Part shown: in pieces, positions 15,576-23,523 of the stretch
Layout of the letters: every line of letters begins with the position of its first letter
Numbering within the stretch: the stretch's first letter is position 1
Assembly (NCBI GenBank): GCA_937876865.1
Contig: CALEFF010000008.1
Location: 1-34,858, forward strand
Direction of reading: 5' to 3'
Source of the DNA: an uncultured Bacteroidales bacterium
GTDB taxonomy: Bacteria; Bacteroidota; Bacteroidia; Bacteroidales; P3
DNA length: 34,858 nucleotides
Program-made: the position numbers and the translations under genes
The notes under the pieces: model-generated
Seen by the model: the letters and a program-made list of their open reading frames with translations, nothing else
What the model was told of the DNA's origin: nothing
Databases searched by the model: none

Positions 15576-17879
15576 CTATATTTCTTTCAATTTTGCAAAC
15601 TTCAATACAAGAGTTTTCTTTCCTTCTTTTATAAAATCAACAACTGCTCTTTTATCTTCATATTCGTTGTCAATACTAAGAACAATTCCTTTTCCAAATT
15701 TGTCATGATATACATTCATTCCTATTTGAAGATTATTAGGGTCGATTAGATTACCTTGGTTAATGTTTGCTTGTCTTGTTATTACATTGTTTTTTAAACT
15801 TGTTATAGGTAAAGGTTTCTTTTCTTTTTTTACAAATGAAGTTGTAGTAGTGGTTGATGATTGAAAACTTGTAGGTAATGGTTTCTTTTGTACAAATCCA
15901 CTATCAATATATTTACTATCTATTTCATTTACAAATCTACTTTTTTCAGAGAAAATAATTTGTCCATATTTATAACGCATAGTAGCGGCGGTAAGAGTAA
16001 GAGTAAGTTTTGCTCTTGTCATTGCTACATAGAAAAGTCTTCGTTCTTCCTCTGTTTCTCTTTTAGAGGTAAGAGCAAGTGTAGAAGGGAAAAGATTTTC
16101 TTCCATTCCAACTATAAATACGTTATCAAATTCTAATCCCTTTGAGGAGTGAATAGTCATTAAAACTACACAATTAGGATTTTCATCCATAGTGTCTGTT
16201 TCGCTAAAAAGAGAAATTTGTTGTAAGAATACATCTAATGATTTACTATTTGTAGATATTTCTTCTCCTGTTGCTTCATCTAAAATTGCTTCCTCTTCGT
16301 TCTCTATAAAGGATTGTAAACTATTAACTAATTCTTCTATATTATTTATTCTATCGCTATTCTCTGCAGTGTTTTCTTCTTTTAGTGCTTCCTTAATTCT
16401 ACAAGTGCGAACGATTTCTTCTCCTAATTCAAAGGCGTCTTTATTGTAAAGATTTGCACTAAATGCTCTAATGTAGTCGCAAAAAGCAAGGAGTTTGTTT
16501 TGTGTAGAAGAGTTAATGTTATAGGTACTTAGATTTACTTGATAAATTGTTTCAAAAAATGATAGATTATTCTCGGCCGCTGCTATTTTTAAACGAGAAA
16601 GAGTTGTTTGTCCTATTCCACGAGCAGGGTAGTTTATTATTCTTTCAAATGCTTCGTTATCTCTATTATTAACAACTAATCTGAAATAACCTAAAACGTT
16701 TTTGATTTCGGCACGTGAGTAGAAAGAAATGCCACCAAAAATTTTGTAAGGAATGTTTTTTAATCTTAAAGCATCTTCAAAAGCACGTGATTGTGCATTT
16801 GTTCGGTATAAAATAGCGTAATTTCCATAGTTTTTTTCTTCCTCTAATGATATTCTTTCTCTTATTTTATTGCAAACGTATTCTGCTTCTTCTCTATCGG
16901 AGTTTAAGGTTTTGAAAACTATTTTTTCTCCCTCAGGGTTTGCAGTCCAAATAGTCTTTTTTATTTGTTCAACATTTTTATCAATAACAGAGTTTGCTGC
17001 ATTTACAATATTTTGACAACTTCTATAATTTTCCTCTAATTTAAAAGTATATGCATCGGGGTAGTCTTTTCTAAAATTAAGTATGTTTTGAATATTTGCA
17101 CCACGAAAGGCATAAATACTTTGTGCATCATCACCTACAACACAAATATTCTTATACTTCTCTGCTAAAATCTTAATTATTTTATATTGAGCGTGATTTG
17201 TGTCTTGATACTCATCAACTAATATGTATTTGAAGCGATTTTGATATTTTTGAGCAACGTCGGGACAAGAGCAAAGTAGGGTATAGGTATTGAAAAGCAA
17301 GTCATCAAAATCCATTGCCATATTTTTTCTTAGTCTTGCATTGTATTCGTGGAATATTCTTCCAATTTCGGGCTTTCCTGCAATGTTATCTTCCGTGAAA
17401 TAGGTGTTATCTGCCAAGTATTCTTCCGAAGAAATAAGACTACTCTTTGCTTTTGAAATTCTATCTAAAACAAAAGATGAATTATACACCTTTTCATCTA
17501 ATGAAAAGTCCTTTACAATGTTTTTTATTAAAGATTTACTATCGGCGGTGTCGTAAACCGAAAAATTGCGAATATAACCTATTCTTTCACATTCTATTCT
17601 TAATATTTTCATAAACACGGAATGGAACGTTCCTATCATCATTCCCTTTGACCTATTGCCAATTAAGGAAACAATTCTTTCGTCCATTTCTTTTGCTGCT
17701 TTGTTTGTGAAGGTCAAAACCATAATAGCGTAAGGTGATACACCATGTTCCAATAGGTTTGCTACTCTATAAGTGAGCGTACGAGTCTTTCCTGACCCTG
17801 CTCCTGCAATAATCATAACCGCACCTTCGATTTGAGAAGCCGCTTGTCTTTGTTCTGAATTTAATCCGTCTAATAGCAT
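15576..17879 (-). CDS. pcrA: UvrD/PcrA-type DNA helicase
   Basis: A 767-residue superfamily 1A helicase. Motifs in order: Q-motif region LNSEQRQAA, Walker A GAGSGKT (residues 26-32), Ia VLTFTNKAAKEM, II DEYQDTN, III VGDDAQSIYAFRGA, IV LEENYRSCQNI, V MTIHSSKGLEF and VI VAMTRAK. Near the C terminus DPNNLQIGMNVYHDKFGKG(IV) is the typical UvrD/PcrA tail. It unwinds DNA 3' to 5' in nucleotide-excision and mismatch repair and clears proteins from DNA. It sits in a tight minus-strand unit: 12 bp after the CPBP protease and 2 bp ahead of DUF4290. Whether it should be called PcrA or UvrD cannot be settled from sequence alone. Confidence 0.95.
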   Translation of the reverse strand: MLLDGLNSEQRQAASQIEGAVMIIAGAGSGKTRTLTYRVANLLEHGVSPYAIMVLTFTNKAAKEMDERIVSLIGNRSKGMMIGTFHSVFMKILRIECERIGYIRNFSVYDTADSKSLIKNIVKDFSLDEKVYNSSFVLDRISKAKSSLISSEEYLADNTYFTEDNIAGKPEIGRIFHEYNARLRKNMAMDFDDLLFNTYTLLCSCPDVAQKYQNRFKYILVDEYQDTNHAQYKIIKILAEKYKNICVVGDDAQSIYAFRGANIQNILNFRKDYPDAYTFKLEENYRSCQNIVNAANSVIDKNVEQIKKTIWTANPEGEKIVFKTLNSDREEAEYVCNKIRERISLEEEKNYGNYAILYRTNAQSRAFEDALRLKNIPYKIFGGISFYSRAEIKNVLGYFRLVVNNRDNEAFERIINYPARGIGQTTLSRLKIAAAENNLSFFETIYQVNLSTYNINSSTQNKLLAFCDYIRAFSANLYNKDAFELGEEIVRTCRIKEALKEENTAENSDRINNIEELVNSLQSFIENEEEAILDEATGEEISTNSKSLDVFLQQISLFSETDTMDENPNCVVLMTIHSSKGLEFDNVFIVGMEENLFPSTLALTSKRETEEERRLFYVAMTRAKLTLTLTAATMRYKYGQIIFSEKSRFVNEIDSKYIDSGFVQKKPLPTSFQSSTTTTTSFVKKEKKPLPITSLKNNVITRQANINQGNLIDPNNLQIGMNVYHDKFGKGIVLSIDNEYEDKRAVVDFIKEGKKTLVLKFAKLKEI

Positions 17880-17891
17880 TGTTTAGAGTGC

Positions 17892-18746
17892 TTATTCTTT
17901 TTTTCGCAAAGGTACAAAGAAATTTTCAAAGAAGAAGATAAACAATAGAATAATGAGAGCGGAAATTATTAACAAAGGTTGTTGTGAGAAAGTTGAAGTA
18001 TCTTGTGAACTTATTTCTTCTTTTGAGTAGAGAAAATAGAAAAGACAAACCGTAAAGTTGTTGATAAAATGACAAATTATAGGAATGATTAGATTTTTTG
18101 AACAAACAAATAGATAACCAAGTAAAATAGATAGGAAAAAGCGAGGAAGGAATGCAAATATCTCAAAGTGCATCAAGGAAAAGAATGCAGAGGTTAAAAG
18201 AATTGCTACAAAAGTATTTTTACATAAGTCTTTAAGGTAGTTTTGTATTACGCCTCTAAAAAATAATTCTTCCACAATGGCGGGAATCATAGCTAAAACA
18301 AAACTTATAGCAAGAAATCCTCCAAAGGAATCGCTTGTTAATAGATATTCGCTTTCTTTTTCCGAAAGAGCTTGTATTTGTCGGAAAATTTCTTCTCCCT
18401 CAAAGTGTAGGTTATTATTCCATGATAGAAATAAATCATTAAGAGGAATACTTGCAATAGGGATTATGATTGCCCAAATAAGCCAGCGTTTGTTTTTTAT
18501 TGTGGAGAAATTTGTTTTAAAGTCTTTTGTAAAGAGCCAAGTGCAAAGCAATGAGGGTAATCCAAACATTACAAGTGAGCCAATTGCTTGTATGCACAAC
18601 TTTCCTGAATGTGTGAGAGCGAAATCGGGCGATAAATATTTGAAAAATGACATTAAAAGCGATGCGAAAGAAATTGATGTCATTAAAATAGCGATTGACA
18701 TCAATATTTTTACCGTTGGTGAGGATTCTTTTGTAAGTAATTTCAT
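17892..18746 (-). CDS. CPBP-family intramembrane glutamic protease
   Basis: A 284-residue membrane protein with about seven or eight hydrophobic segments. It carries the three CPBP (Abi/Rce1-like) motifs: EELFFRG (Glu159, Glu160, Arg164), FFSLMHF with His193, and CHFINN (His226, Asn230). These residues form the active site of Rce1-type membrane proteases. Bacterial members act in peptide processing, bacteriocin immunity or protein modification; the substrate here is unknown. It follows tRNA-Arg by 21 bp and precedes pcrA by 12 bp, so it opens the protein-coding part of the pcrA-murA unit. Confidence 0.9.
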   Translation of the reverse strand: MKLLTKESSPTVKILMSIAILMTSISFASLLMSFFKYLSPDFALTHSGKLCIQAIGSLVMFGLPSLLCTWLFTKDFKTNFSTIKNKRWLIWAIIIPIASIPLNDLFLSWNNNLHFEGEEIFRQIQALSEKESEYLLTSDSFGGFLAISFVLAMIPAIVEELFFRGVIQNYLKDLCKNTFVAILLTSAFFSLMHFEIFAFLPRFFLSILLGYLFVCSKNLIIPIICHFINNFTVCLFYFLYSKEEISSQDTSTFSQQPLLIISALIILLFIFFFENFFVPLRKKE

Positions 18747-18767
18747 TGATTTAAAGATTTAATTAAG

Positions 18768-18840
18768 TACCCTTGGCGGGATTCGAACCCACAACGCCAG
18801 AACCGGAATCTGATATTTTATCCAATTGAACTACAAGGGC
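18768..18840 (-). tRNA. tRNA-Arg (anticodon CCG)
   Basis: A 73-nt cloverleaf on the minus strand. The acceptor GCCCTTG pairs with CAAGGGT (a G1.U72 wobble), the anticodon stem TCAGA/TCTGG holds the loop TTCCGGT (anticodon CCG), and the T arm is GTGGG-TTCGAAT-CCCGC. The D stem has a C13.A22 mismatch. CCA is not encoded; discriminator base A. It lies 4 bp after the corA stop codon and 21 bp ahead of the CPBP gene with no promoter of its own in between. Confidence 0.95.
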
Positions 18841-18844
18841 AATT

Positions 18845-19789
18845 TTATAGCCATTTTCTTTTTTTGAAATAAATGAAGAAAGCAATTACTATAATGAGCA
18901 TTGCTATTACAATTCCAATAAATATGAAAGGTGATTTTTGGAAAGGTAATACCACATTCATTCCATAGATTGAGGAGACCACGGTAAGAGGGAGCATAAT
19001 GGTCGAAAGGAAAGTGAGCACTTTCATTATCTCATTTGTTTTATTTGTTTGGAGTGAATCAAAGGTTTTACTCAACCCCTCAATCAATTCTCCGTAGTCT
19101 TCGACCAAGTCAAACATCTTTTGATATTGGTCTAAGATATTTCCCCAATAGTCTTCCATATCTTCGGCATATCCTTTGATGCCCCCGCTTTCAAACTTGT
19201 GAAAGACTTTTATTTGTGGTTTAAATGTGGTGTTTAGCAAGATAATATTCTTTCTTGTTAAACTTAGGTGTTCAATTACTTTTTGTGGTTTTTTTGTAAA
19301 TATGTCATAGTTTATGCTATCCACCTCGCTACCAATTCTTAGAATGAGTGTGTAGGTTTCAACCATAAGTCTATCTAATATATTATAAAGTAGGGCATCG
19401 GAAGATGTACCTATTTTTTCTATTGTATCGTGTTCATCTTTGCTTGAAGTGCCTGAGTTATAGCGTTGCATCATTTCTTGGGTTTGTTTAAAGAGATTTT
19501 TTACAGCCCAATGACTTCGTCCTATTGTAATGATGTAATCTTTTCCCCAGAATATTTTTACTTCCTTCATTCTAATGAATTTATTGCTTTTATCAAGGTA
19601 TGGGAAATGCAATATAAGGAAATAATAATCGTCGTATTCGTCTATTTTTGGTCGTTGATTGATTGCACGACAGTCTTCAATATCTAAGGGGTGAAAAGCA
19701 TAAGTATCTAATAGGTAGGTATAGTCTTCTTCCTCAGGATTAAGGATATGTAGCCATTGTAATTCGTCAAAATTTATAGTTTCAATCAT
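18845..19789 (-). CDS. corA: CorA-family magnesium/cobalt transporter
   Basis: A 314-residue inner-membrane channel protein that as a pentamer admits Mg2+ (also Co2+/Ni2+). The N-terminal half is the cytoplasmic alpha/beta funnel domain. Two C-terminal membrane segments follow, the first ending in the signature YGMN (GMN at 276-278) and the second ending in the basic cap KKRKWL. Its translation signal is unusually strong: AAGGAGGTGA, a perfect match to the 16S 3' end, sits 3 bases ahead of the ATG. A textbook promoter lies upstream. tRNA-Arg follows after 4 bp and is probably transcribed from the same promoter. Confidence 0.95.
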   Translation of the reverse strand: MIETINFDELQWLHILNPEEEDYTYLLDTYAFHPLDIEDCRAINQRPKIDEYDDYYFLILHFPYLDKSNKFIRMKEVKIFWGKDYIITIGRSHWAVKNLFKQTQEMMQRYNSGTSSKDEHDTIEKIGTSSDALLYNILDRLMVETYTLILRIGSEVDSINYDIFTKKPQKVIEHLSLTRKNIILLNTTFKPQIKVFHKFESGGIKGYAEDMEDYWGNILDQYQKMFDLVEDYGELIEGLSKTFDSLQTNKTNEIMKVLTFLSTIMLPLTVVSSIYGMNVVLPFQKSPFIFIGIVIAMLIIVIAFFIYFKKRKWL

Positions 19790-19792
19790 TTT

Positions 19793-19803
19793 TCACCTCC
19801 TTT
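19793..19803 (-). promoter_or_regulatory. Exceptionally strong Shine-Dalgarno site of corA
   Basis: Minus-strand AAAGGAGGTGA includes the full 10-base complement of the 16S rRNA tail and is 3 bases from the ATG. Most genes in this window have no such site. Confidence 0.8.
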
Positions 19804-19818
19804 CTTTCAAAATCTTTG

Positions 19819-19849
19819 CAAAGGTAAGAATAAAACTTGAAAAATCAAA
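19819..19849 (-). promoter_or_regulatory. corA promoter
   Basis: On the minus strand TTTG (19846-19849), exactly 19 bases, then TACCTTTG (19819-19826): a full match to the Bacteroidetes consensus. The TTTG is inside the first unit of the 21-bp repeat array. Confidence 0.75.
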
Positions 19850-19941
19850 GAAACAAAAAAATAAAACCAAGAAATAATTTTTTAAAACCAAGAAATAATT
19901 TTTTAAAATCAAGAAATAATTTTCTGAAATCAAATAAAAAA
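19842..19941 (+). repeat. 21-bp-spaced repeat array between corA and pgk
   Basis: Three near-identical units AAAACCAAGAAATAAT (starting at 19863 and 19884) and AAAATCAAGAAATAAT (19905), plus diverged units at 19842 and 19926, are all spaced 21 bases apart. Each joins to the next by TTTTT or similar, so short A and T tracts recur every two helical turns. The array ends 57 bases ahead of the pgk ATG. Confidence 0.9.
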
Positions 19942-19966
19942 TGAACGCTATTTGATAAATAAGTGT

Positions 19967-19974
19967 TACTTTTG
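19967..19974 (+). promoter_or_regulatory. Probable -7 element of the pgk unit
   Basis: TACTTTTG fits TAnnTTTG and predicts a start near 19981, about 18 bases ahead of the ATG. No TTTG is seen at the normal -33 distance; the upstream repeat array may compensate. Confidence 0.5.
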
Positions 19975-19998
19975 TAAATCAAATAAAAAAATATCGTT

Positions 19999-21189
19999 AT
20001 GAAGAGTATAAAAAATGTAAATTTTGCAGGCAAGAAAGCCTTGGTGAGAGTTGATTTCAATGTTCCTATTGATAAAGGACAAATAACCGATGATACAAGA
20101 ATAAGAGAAGCTTTACCAACAATTGAAAAACTTCTTAGCGATGGTGCATCAGTTATCCTAATGGCACACTTTGGAAGACCTAAAAAAGGAGGTTTTGAAC
20201 CAGAGTTAAGCCTAAAACCAGTGGTTGATTATTTGTCAAAAATGATAAATAAACCCGTTGCATTTACTCAAAGTTTGGATTTTAAAGACATAAAGGCATT
20301 GGCAGATGAATTAAAATCTGGCGATGTTATGATGATAGAAAACATACGTTTTTATCAAGGAGAAACTAAGGGAGATGAACAATTAGCAAAAAATCTTAGT
20401 GAATTAGGCGATTGTTATGTAAATGACGCTTTTGGAGCGGCACACAGAGAGCATTCTTCAACCGCTACAATAGCACGTTTCTTTCCAAATGATAAGTATT
20501 TTGGACTTTTAATGGAAAATGAAATAGTAAACTTAAATCGTTTAATGTCCTCACCAAACAAACCTTTTACAGCAATAATTGGAGGTAGTAAAATATCATC
20601 AAAAATCGATGTAATACATAATCTTTTACCATTGGTAGATAACTTAATTATTGGAGGTGGAATGAGTTATACATTTGCAAAAGCAAGAGGAAAAAGAATA
20701 GGTAACTCAATTTGTGAAGACGATAAAATGCAAGTAGCACTTGACCTTATAGAAGAGGCAAAAAACAAAGGTGTAAACCTATATTTGCCTATTGATATAA
20801 TGGCGGGAGATGCTTTTTCAAACGATTGCAACGTGAAATATTGCCCAGAAGTTGATATACCAGATGGTTGGGAAGGTATGGATGCAGGAGAAAAAACAAG
20901 AGAGTTATTTAGAGAAGTTATATTGAAATCTCAAACAATTCTTTGGAATGGACCTGTTGGTGTCTTTGAGTTTGAAACCTTTGCAAAAGGAACAGACGCA
21001 ATAGCAAAAGCAGTAGCAGAGGCAACAGATAAAGGAGCATTCTCTGCAGTTGGAGGAGGAGATTCGGTTTCAGCAATAAATAAATCAGGATTTGCAGATA
21101 AGATTTCGTATATTTCAACAGGTGGAGGAGCGATGTTAGAATTTTTGGAAGGAAAGACATTGCCGGGAATTAAAGCAATAATGGATTAA
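19999..21189 (+). CDS. pgk: Phosphoglycerate kinase
   Basis: A 396-residue full-length Pgk, which makes ATP from 1,3-bisphosphoglycerate in glycolysis and runs in reverse in gluconeogenesis. Family blocks are all present: VRVDFNVP near residue 20, MAHFGRPKKG, ENIRFYQGE, VNDAFGAAHREHSST, IIGGSKISSKIDVI, WNGPVGVFE and the nucleotide-binding GGGDSVSAI; the end STGGGAMLEFLEGK is standard. It is the first gene of a plus-strand series (pgk, SDR, meaB, lipoprotein, priA) with gaps of 2-14 bp, and sits downstream of the 21-bp repeat array. Confidence 0.97.
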   Translation: MKSIKNVNFAGKKALVRVDFNVPIDKGQITDDTRIREALPTIEKLLSDGASVILMAHFGRPKKGGFEPELSLKPVVDYLSKMINKPVAFTQSLDFKDIKALADELKSGDVMMIENIRFYQGETKGDEQLAKNLSELGDCYVNDAFGAAHREHSSTATIARFFPNDKYFGLLMENEIVNLNRLMSSPNKPFTAIIGGSKISSKIDVIHNLLPLVDNLIIGGGMSYTFAKARGKRIGNSICEDDKMQVALDLIEEAKNKGVNLYLPIDIMAGDAFSNDCNVKYCPEVDIPDGWEGMDAGEKTRELFREVILKSQTILWNGPVGVFEFETFAKGTDAIAKAVAEATDKGAFSAVGGGDSVSAINKSGFADKISYISTGGGAMLEFLEGKTLPGIKAIMD

Positions 21190-21203
21190 GACAAAGAAAA
21201 GAA

Positions 21204-21959
21204 ATGAGAAAAATAGCGTTAATAACAGGAGCAACCTCAGGCATAGGAAAAGCTTGTGCAATTAAATTTGCTCAAAACAATTATGATATAATAATCACAG
21301 GACGAAGAAAAGAACGTCTTGAAGATTTAGAAAAAGAATTAAGAGTATTTGGAGCAGATGTATTGAGTTTAAACTTTGATGTAAGAAATAATCAAGAAGT
21401 AGAACAATATTTAGGTAATCTTTCAGGCAAATGGCAAGATATAGATTTGCTTATCAATAATGCAGGACTTGCAGCAGGAAAAGAACCAATAATAGAGGGA
21501 AGTCTTGATGATTGGGAAAGAATGATAGATACAAATGTTAAGGGTTTGCTTTATGTAAGTAAGATTGTTTTAAATCTTATGTGTAAACGACAAAAAGGAC
21601 ACGTAGTTAATATTTGTTCTATTGCAGGTAAGCAAGTTTATTCCGATGGAAATGTTTATTGTGCAAGCAAACACGCCGTTGATGCATTAAGTCTTGCAAT
21701 GAGAATAGATTGTTTGAAATATGGAATAAAGGTTACAAACATTTGTCCGGGAGCTGTGGAAACTGAATTCTCAATCGTAAGATTCCATGGTAATAAAGAA
21801 CAAGCAGATGCTACATACAAAGGATTTACACCATTGACAGGGGAGGATATAGCAGAAACAATTTATTATTGTGCTACACTTCCATCACATGTTTGCATAA
21901 ACGACCTAACTATTATGCCAACAGCACAAGCCGATTCTTCACACTTCTTTAAACAATAA
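21204..21959 (+). CDS. Short-chain dehydrogenase/reductase, YdfG-like
   Basis: A 251-residue classical SDR. The Rossmann nucleotide motif GATSGIGKA starts at residue 9, with TGRRKERL after strand 2 suggesting NADP preference; NNAGLA is the structural motif and the catalytic set is Ser in NICSIAG and Tyr/Lys in YCASK. It resembles the YdfG group (3-hydroxy acid/serine dehydrogenases), for example in the end part ICPGAVETEFS. The substrate cannot be fixed from sequence. It starts 14 bp after pgk and ends 2 bp ahead of meaB. Confidence 0.92.
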   Translation: MRKIALITGATSGIGKACAIKFAQNNYDIIITGRRKERLEDLEKELRVFGADVLSLNFDVRNNQEVEQYLGNLSGKWQDIDLLINNAGLAAGKEPIIEGSLDDWERMIDTNVKGLLYVSKIVLNLMCKRQKGHVVNICSIAGKQVYSDGNVYCASKHAVDALSLAMRIDCLKYGIKVTNICPGAVETEFSIVRFHGNKEQADATYKGFTPLTGEDIAETIYYCATLPSHVCINDLTIMPTAQADSSHFFKQ

Positions 21960-21961
21960 CT

Positions 21962-23065
21962 ATGTACGATAGAATAATTGATAAAGATAATCCTAATTCA
22001 GCATTAAAAGTGCAGGCAGCCCTTTCAGAGCAGCCTGCACAAGTTAATAAGGAATACGTTTTTAAATTAAAAAAACGTAAAGAATTAAGTGTTGATGAAT
22101 TTGTTGATGGAATACTTAAACAAAATCGTATAATTCTTTCACAAGCAATTACACTTGTAGAAAGCAATCGTATTGACCATCAACAAAAAGCACAACAAAT
22201 AATAGAGAGATGTTTACCTTATGCAGGCAAAAGCATAAGAGTAGGAATTACAGGAGTGCCGGGCGTTGGAAAAAGTACGACAATAGAAGCACTTGGAGTG
22301 AAACTAACCTCTATGGGACACAAATTAGCTGTACTTGCAATAGATCCTACAAGTGAAAAAACAAAAGGAAGTATTCTTGGAGATAAAACACGAATGGAAA
22401 CCCTTGCAAACGATCCTAATGCCTTTATTCGTCCGAGTCCATCGGCAGGAAGTCTTGGAGGGGTAGCAAGAAAGACAAGAGAAATTATTATTTTATGTGA
22501 AGCAGCAGGCTTTGATGTTGTTTTAGTTGAAACAGTGGGAGTAGGTCAAAGTGAAGTTGTTGCACATTCTATGGTAGATTTCTTCCTATTACTTCAACTT
22601 GCAAATGCGGGAGATGAATTACAAGGAATAAAACGTGGAATTATGGAGATGGCAGATGCGATTTCTATCAACAAAGCAGAGTTAGATCCTACTCGTGCAG
22701 GATTAGCGGCAACTCAATATCGCAATGCATTAAGTCTTTTCCCACATAATGAAAACGGTTGGAAGCCTGTTGTTTTTACATCCTCGGCTTATACAGGAGA
22801 TGGTATAGATAAGATTTGGGAAACAATAATGGATTACGTTGTTTTAACAAAATCCAACGGTCATTTCCACAAAAAGAGAAATGAACAAAACCTTCGTATT
22901 CTTTCCGAAACAATAAACGCTACTTTAACAGAGAAATTCTACTCTAATGAAAAAATTCAACAAGGTTTAGAAAAGGTTAAAACCGATATTATAGAAGATA
23001 AAATTTCGGCATATATAGCAGCACAAAACCTTATAGATGAATATTTTAATGAAATACGCAAATAA
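21962..23065 (+). CDS. meaB: Methylmalonyl-CoA mutase-associated GTPase MeaB
   Basis: A 367-residue G3E-family GTPase (MeaB/ArgK). Walker A is GVPGVGKST (about residues 97-105), followed by LAIDPTSEKTKGSILGDKTRM, the Mg-binding switch ETVGVGQSE, and a nucleotide-specificity segment with SINKAELD. MeaB protects and reloads the B12-dependent methylmalonyl-CoA mutase, so the organism probably has the succinate-propionate pathway; the mutase genes are not in the window. The first ~20 codons contain a GC-rich hairpin (22010-22040). It starts 2 bp after the SDR stop codon. Confidence 0.95.
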   Translation: MYDRIIDKDNPNSALKVQAALSEQPAQVNKEYVFKLKKRKELSVDEFVDGILKQNRIILSQAITLVESNRIDHQQKAQQIIERCLPYAGKSIRVGITGVPGVGKSTTIEALGVKLTSMGHKLAVLAIDPTSEKTKGSILGDKTRMETLANDPNAFIRPSPSAGSLGGVARKTREIIILCEAAGFDVVLVETVGVGQSEVVAHSMVDFFLLLQLANAGDELQGIKRGIMEMADAISINKAELDPTRAGLAATQYRNALSLFPHNENGWKPVVFTSSAYTGDGIDKIWETIMDYVVLTKSNGHFHKKRNEQNLRILSETINATLTEKFYSNEKIQQGLEKVKTDIIEDKISAYIAAQNLIDEYFNEIRK

Positions 23066-23077
23066 TATTTAAAACTT

Positions 23078-23518
23078 ATGAAAAAATTAATTTTTTTCTT
23101 TGCTTTATTTTTTTCTTTCACTGCTTGCTCAGTTTTAAATAAAGATATGGAAAATCAAAATAAAGAAAATGAACAACAAACGGTCTTTGGAGTTGAGTGG
23201 AAGTTGAAAAAACTTGGAAGTAAGGAAATGAAATATTCAGATGAAAATGAAACAATAACTCTTTTGATGACTTGTGAACCTGAAAACGTTAGTGGATTTT
23301 CGGCATGTAATCGTTACTTTGGAAAATTTACTTACAAAAAAGGTAAACTTATCTTTAAAGATATGGCATCTACCGCAATGATGTGTCCGAATCAAACAAT
23401 GGATTTAGAAAGACGTTATCTTATGCAATTAGATAAAGTGAATAATTTTATGGTTGATGAAGATGGACAATTGCTTTTAAGAAAAGATGAAAAAGTATTG
23501 TTGATTTTTGCTCAATAA
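23078..23518 (+). CDS. META/HslJ-domain lipoprotein
   Basis: A 146-residue lipoprotein. The signal ends in a lipobox FTAC with the lipid-carrying Cys17, followed by Ser, so export to the outer membrane is possible. From about residue 45 a META (HslJ-like) domain is seen: WKLKKLG, then FSACNRYFGKFTYKKGKLIFKD and MASTAMMCPN...ERRYLMQLDKV, with the final strand LLLRKDEKVLLIF. Family members are linked to stress tolerance in several bacteria but have no defined biochemical activity. It lies 12 bp after meaB and 5 bp ahead of priA. Confidence 0.9.
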   Translation: MKKLIFFFALFFSFTACSVLNKDMENQNKENEQQTVFGVEWKLKKLGSKEMKYSDENETITLLMTCEPENVSGFSACNRYFGKFTYKKGKLIFKDMASTAMMCPNQTMDLERRYLMQLDKVNNFMVDEDGQLLLRKDEKVLLIFAQ

Positions 23519-23523
23519 AATAG

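Noticed and set aside
17907..17914. Internal pcrA promoter TACCTTTG
   Set aside because: It encodes part of the CPBP protein's end and has no TTTG at the needed distance; the tight gene spacing favours read-through.
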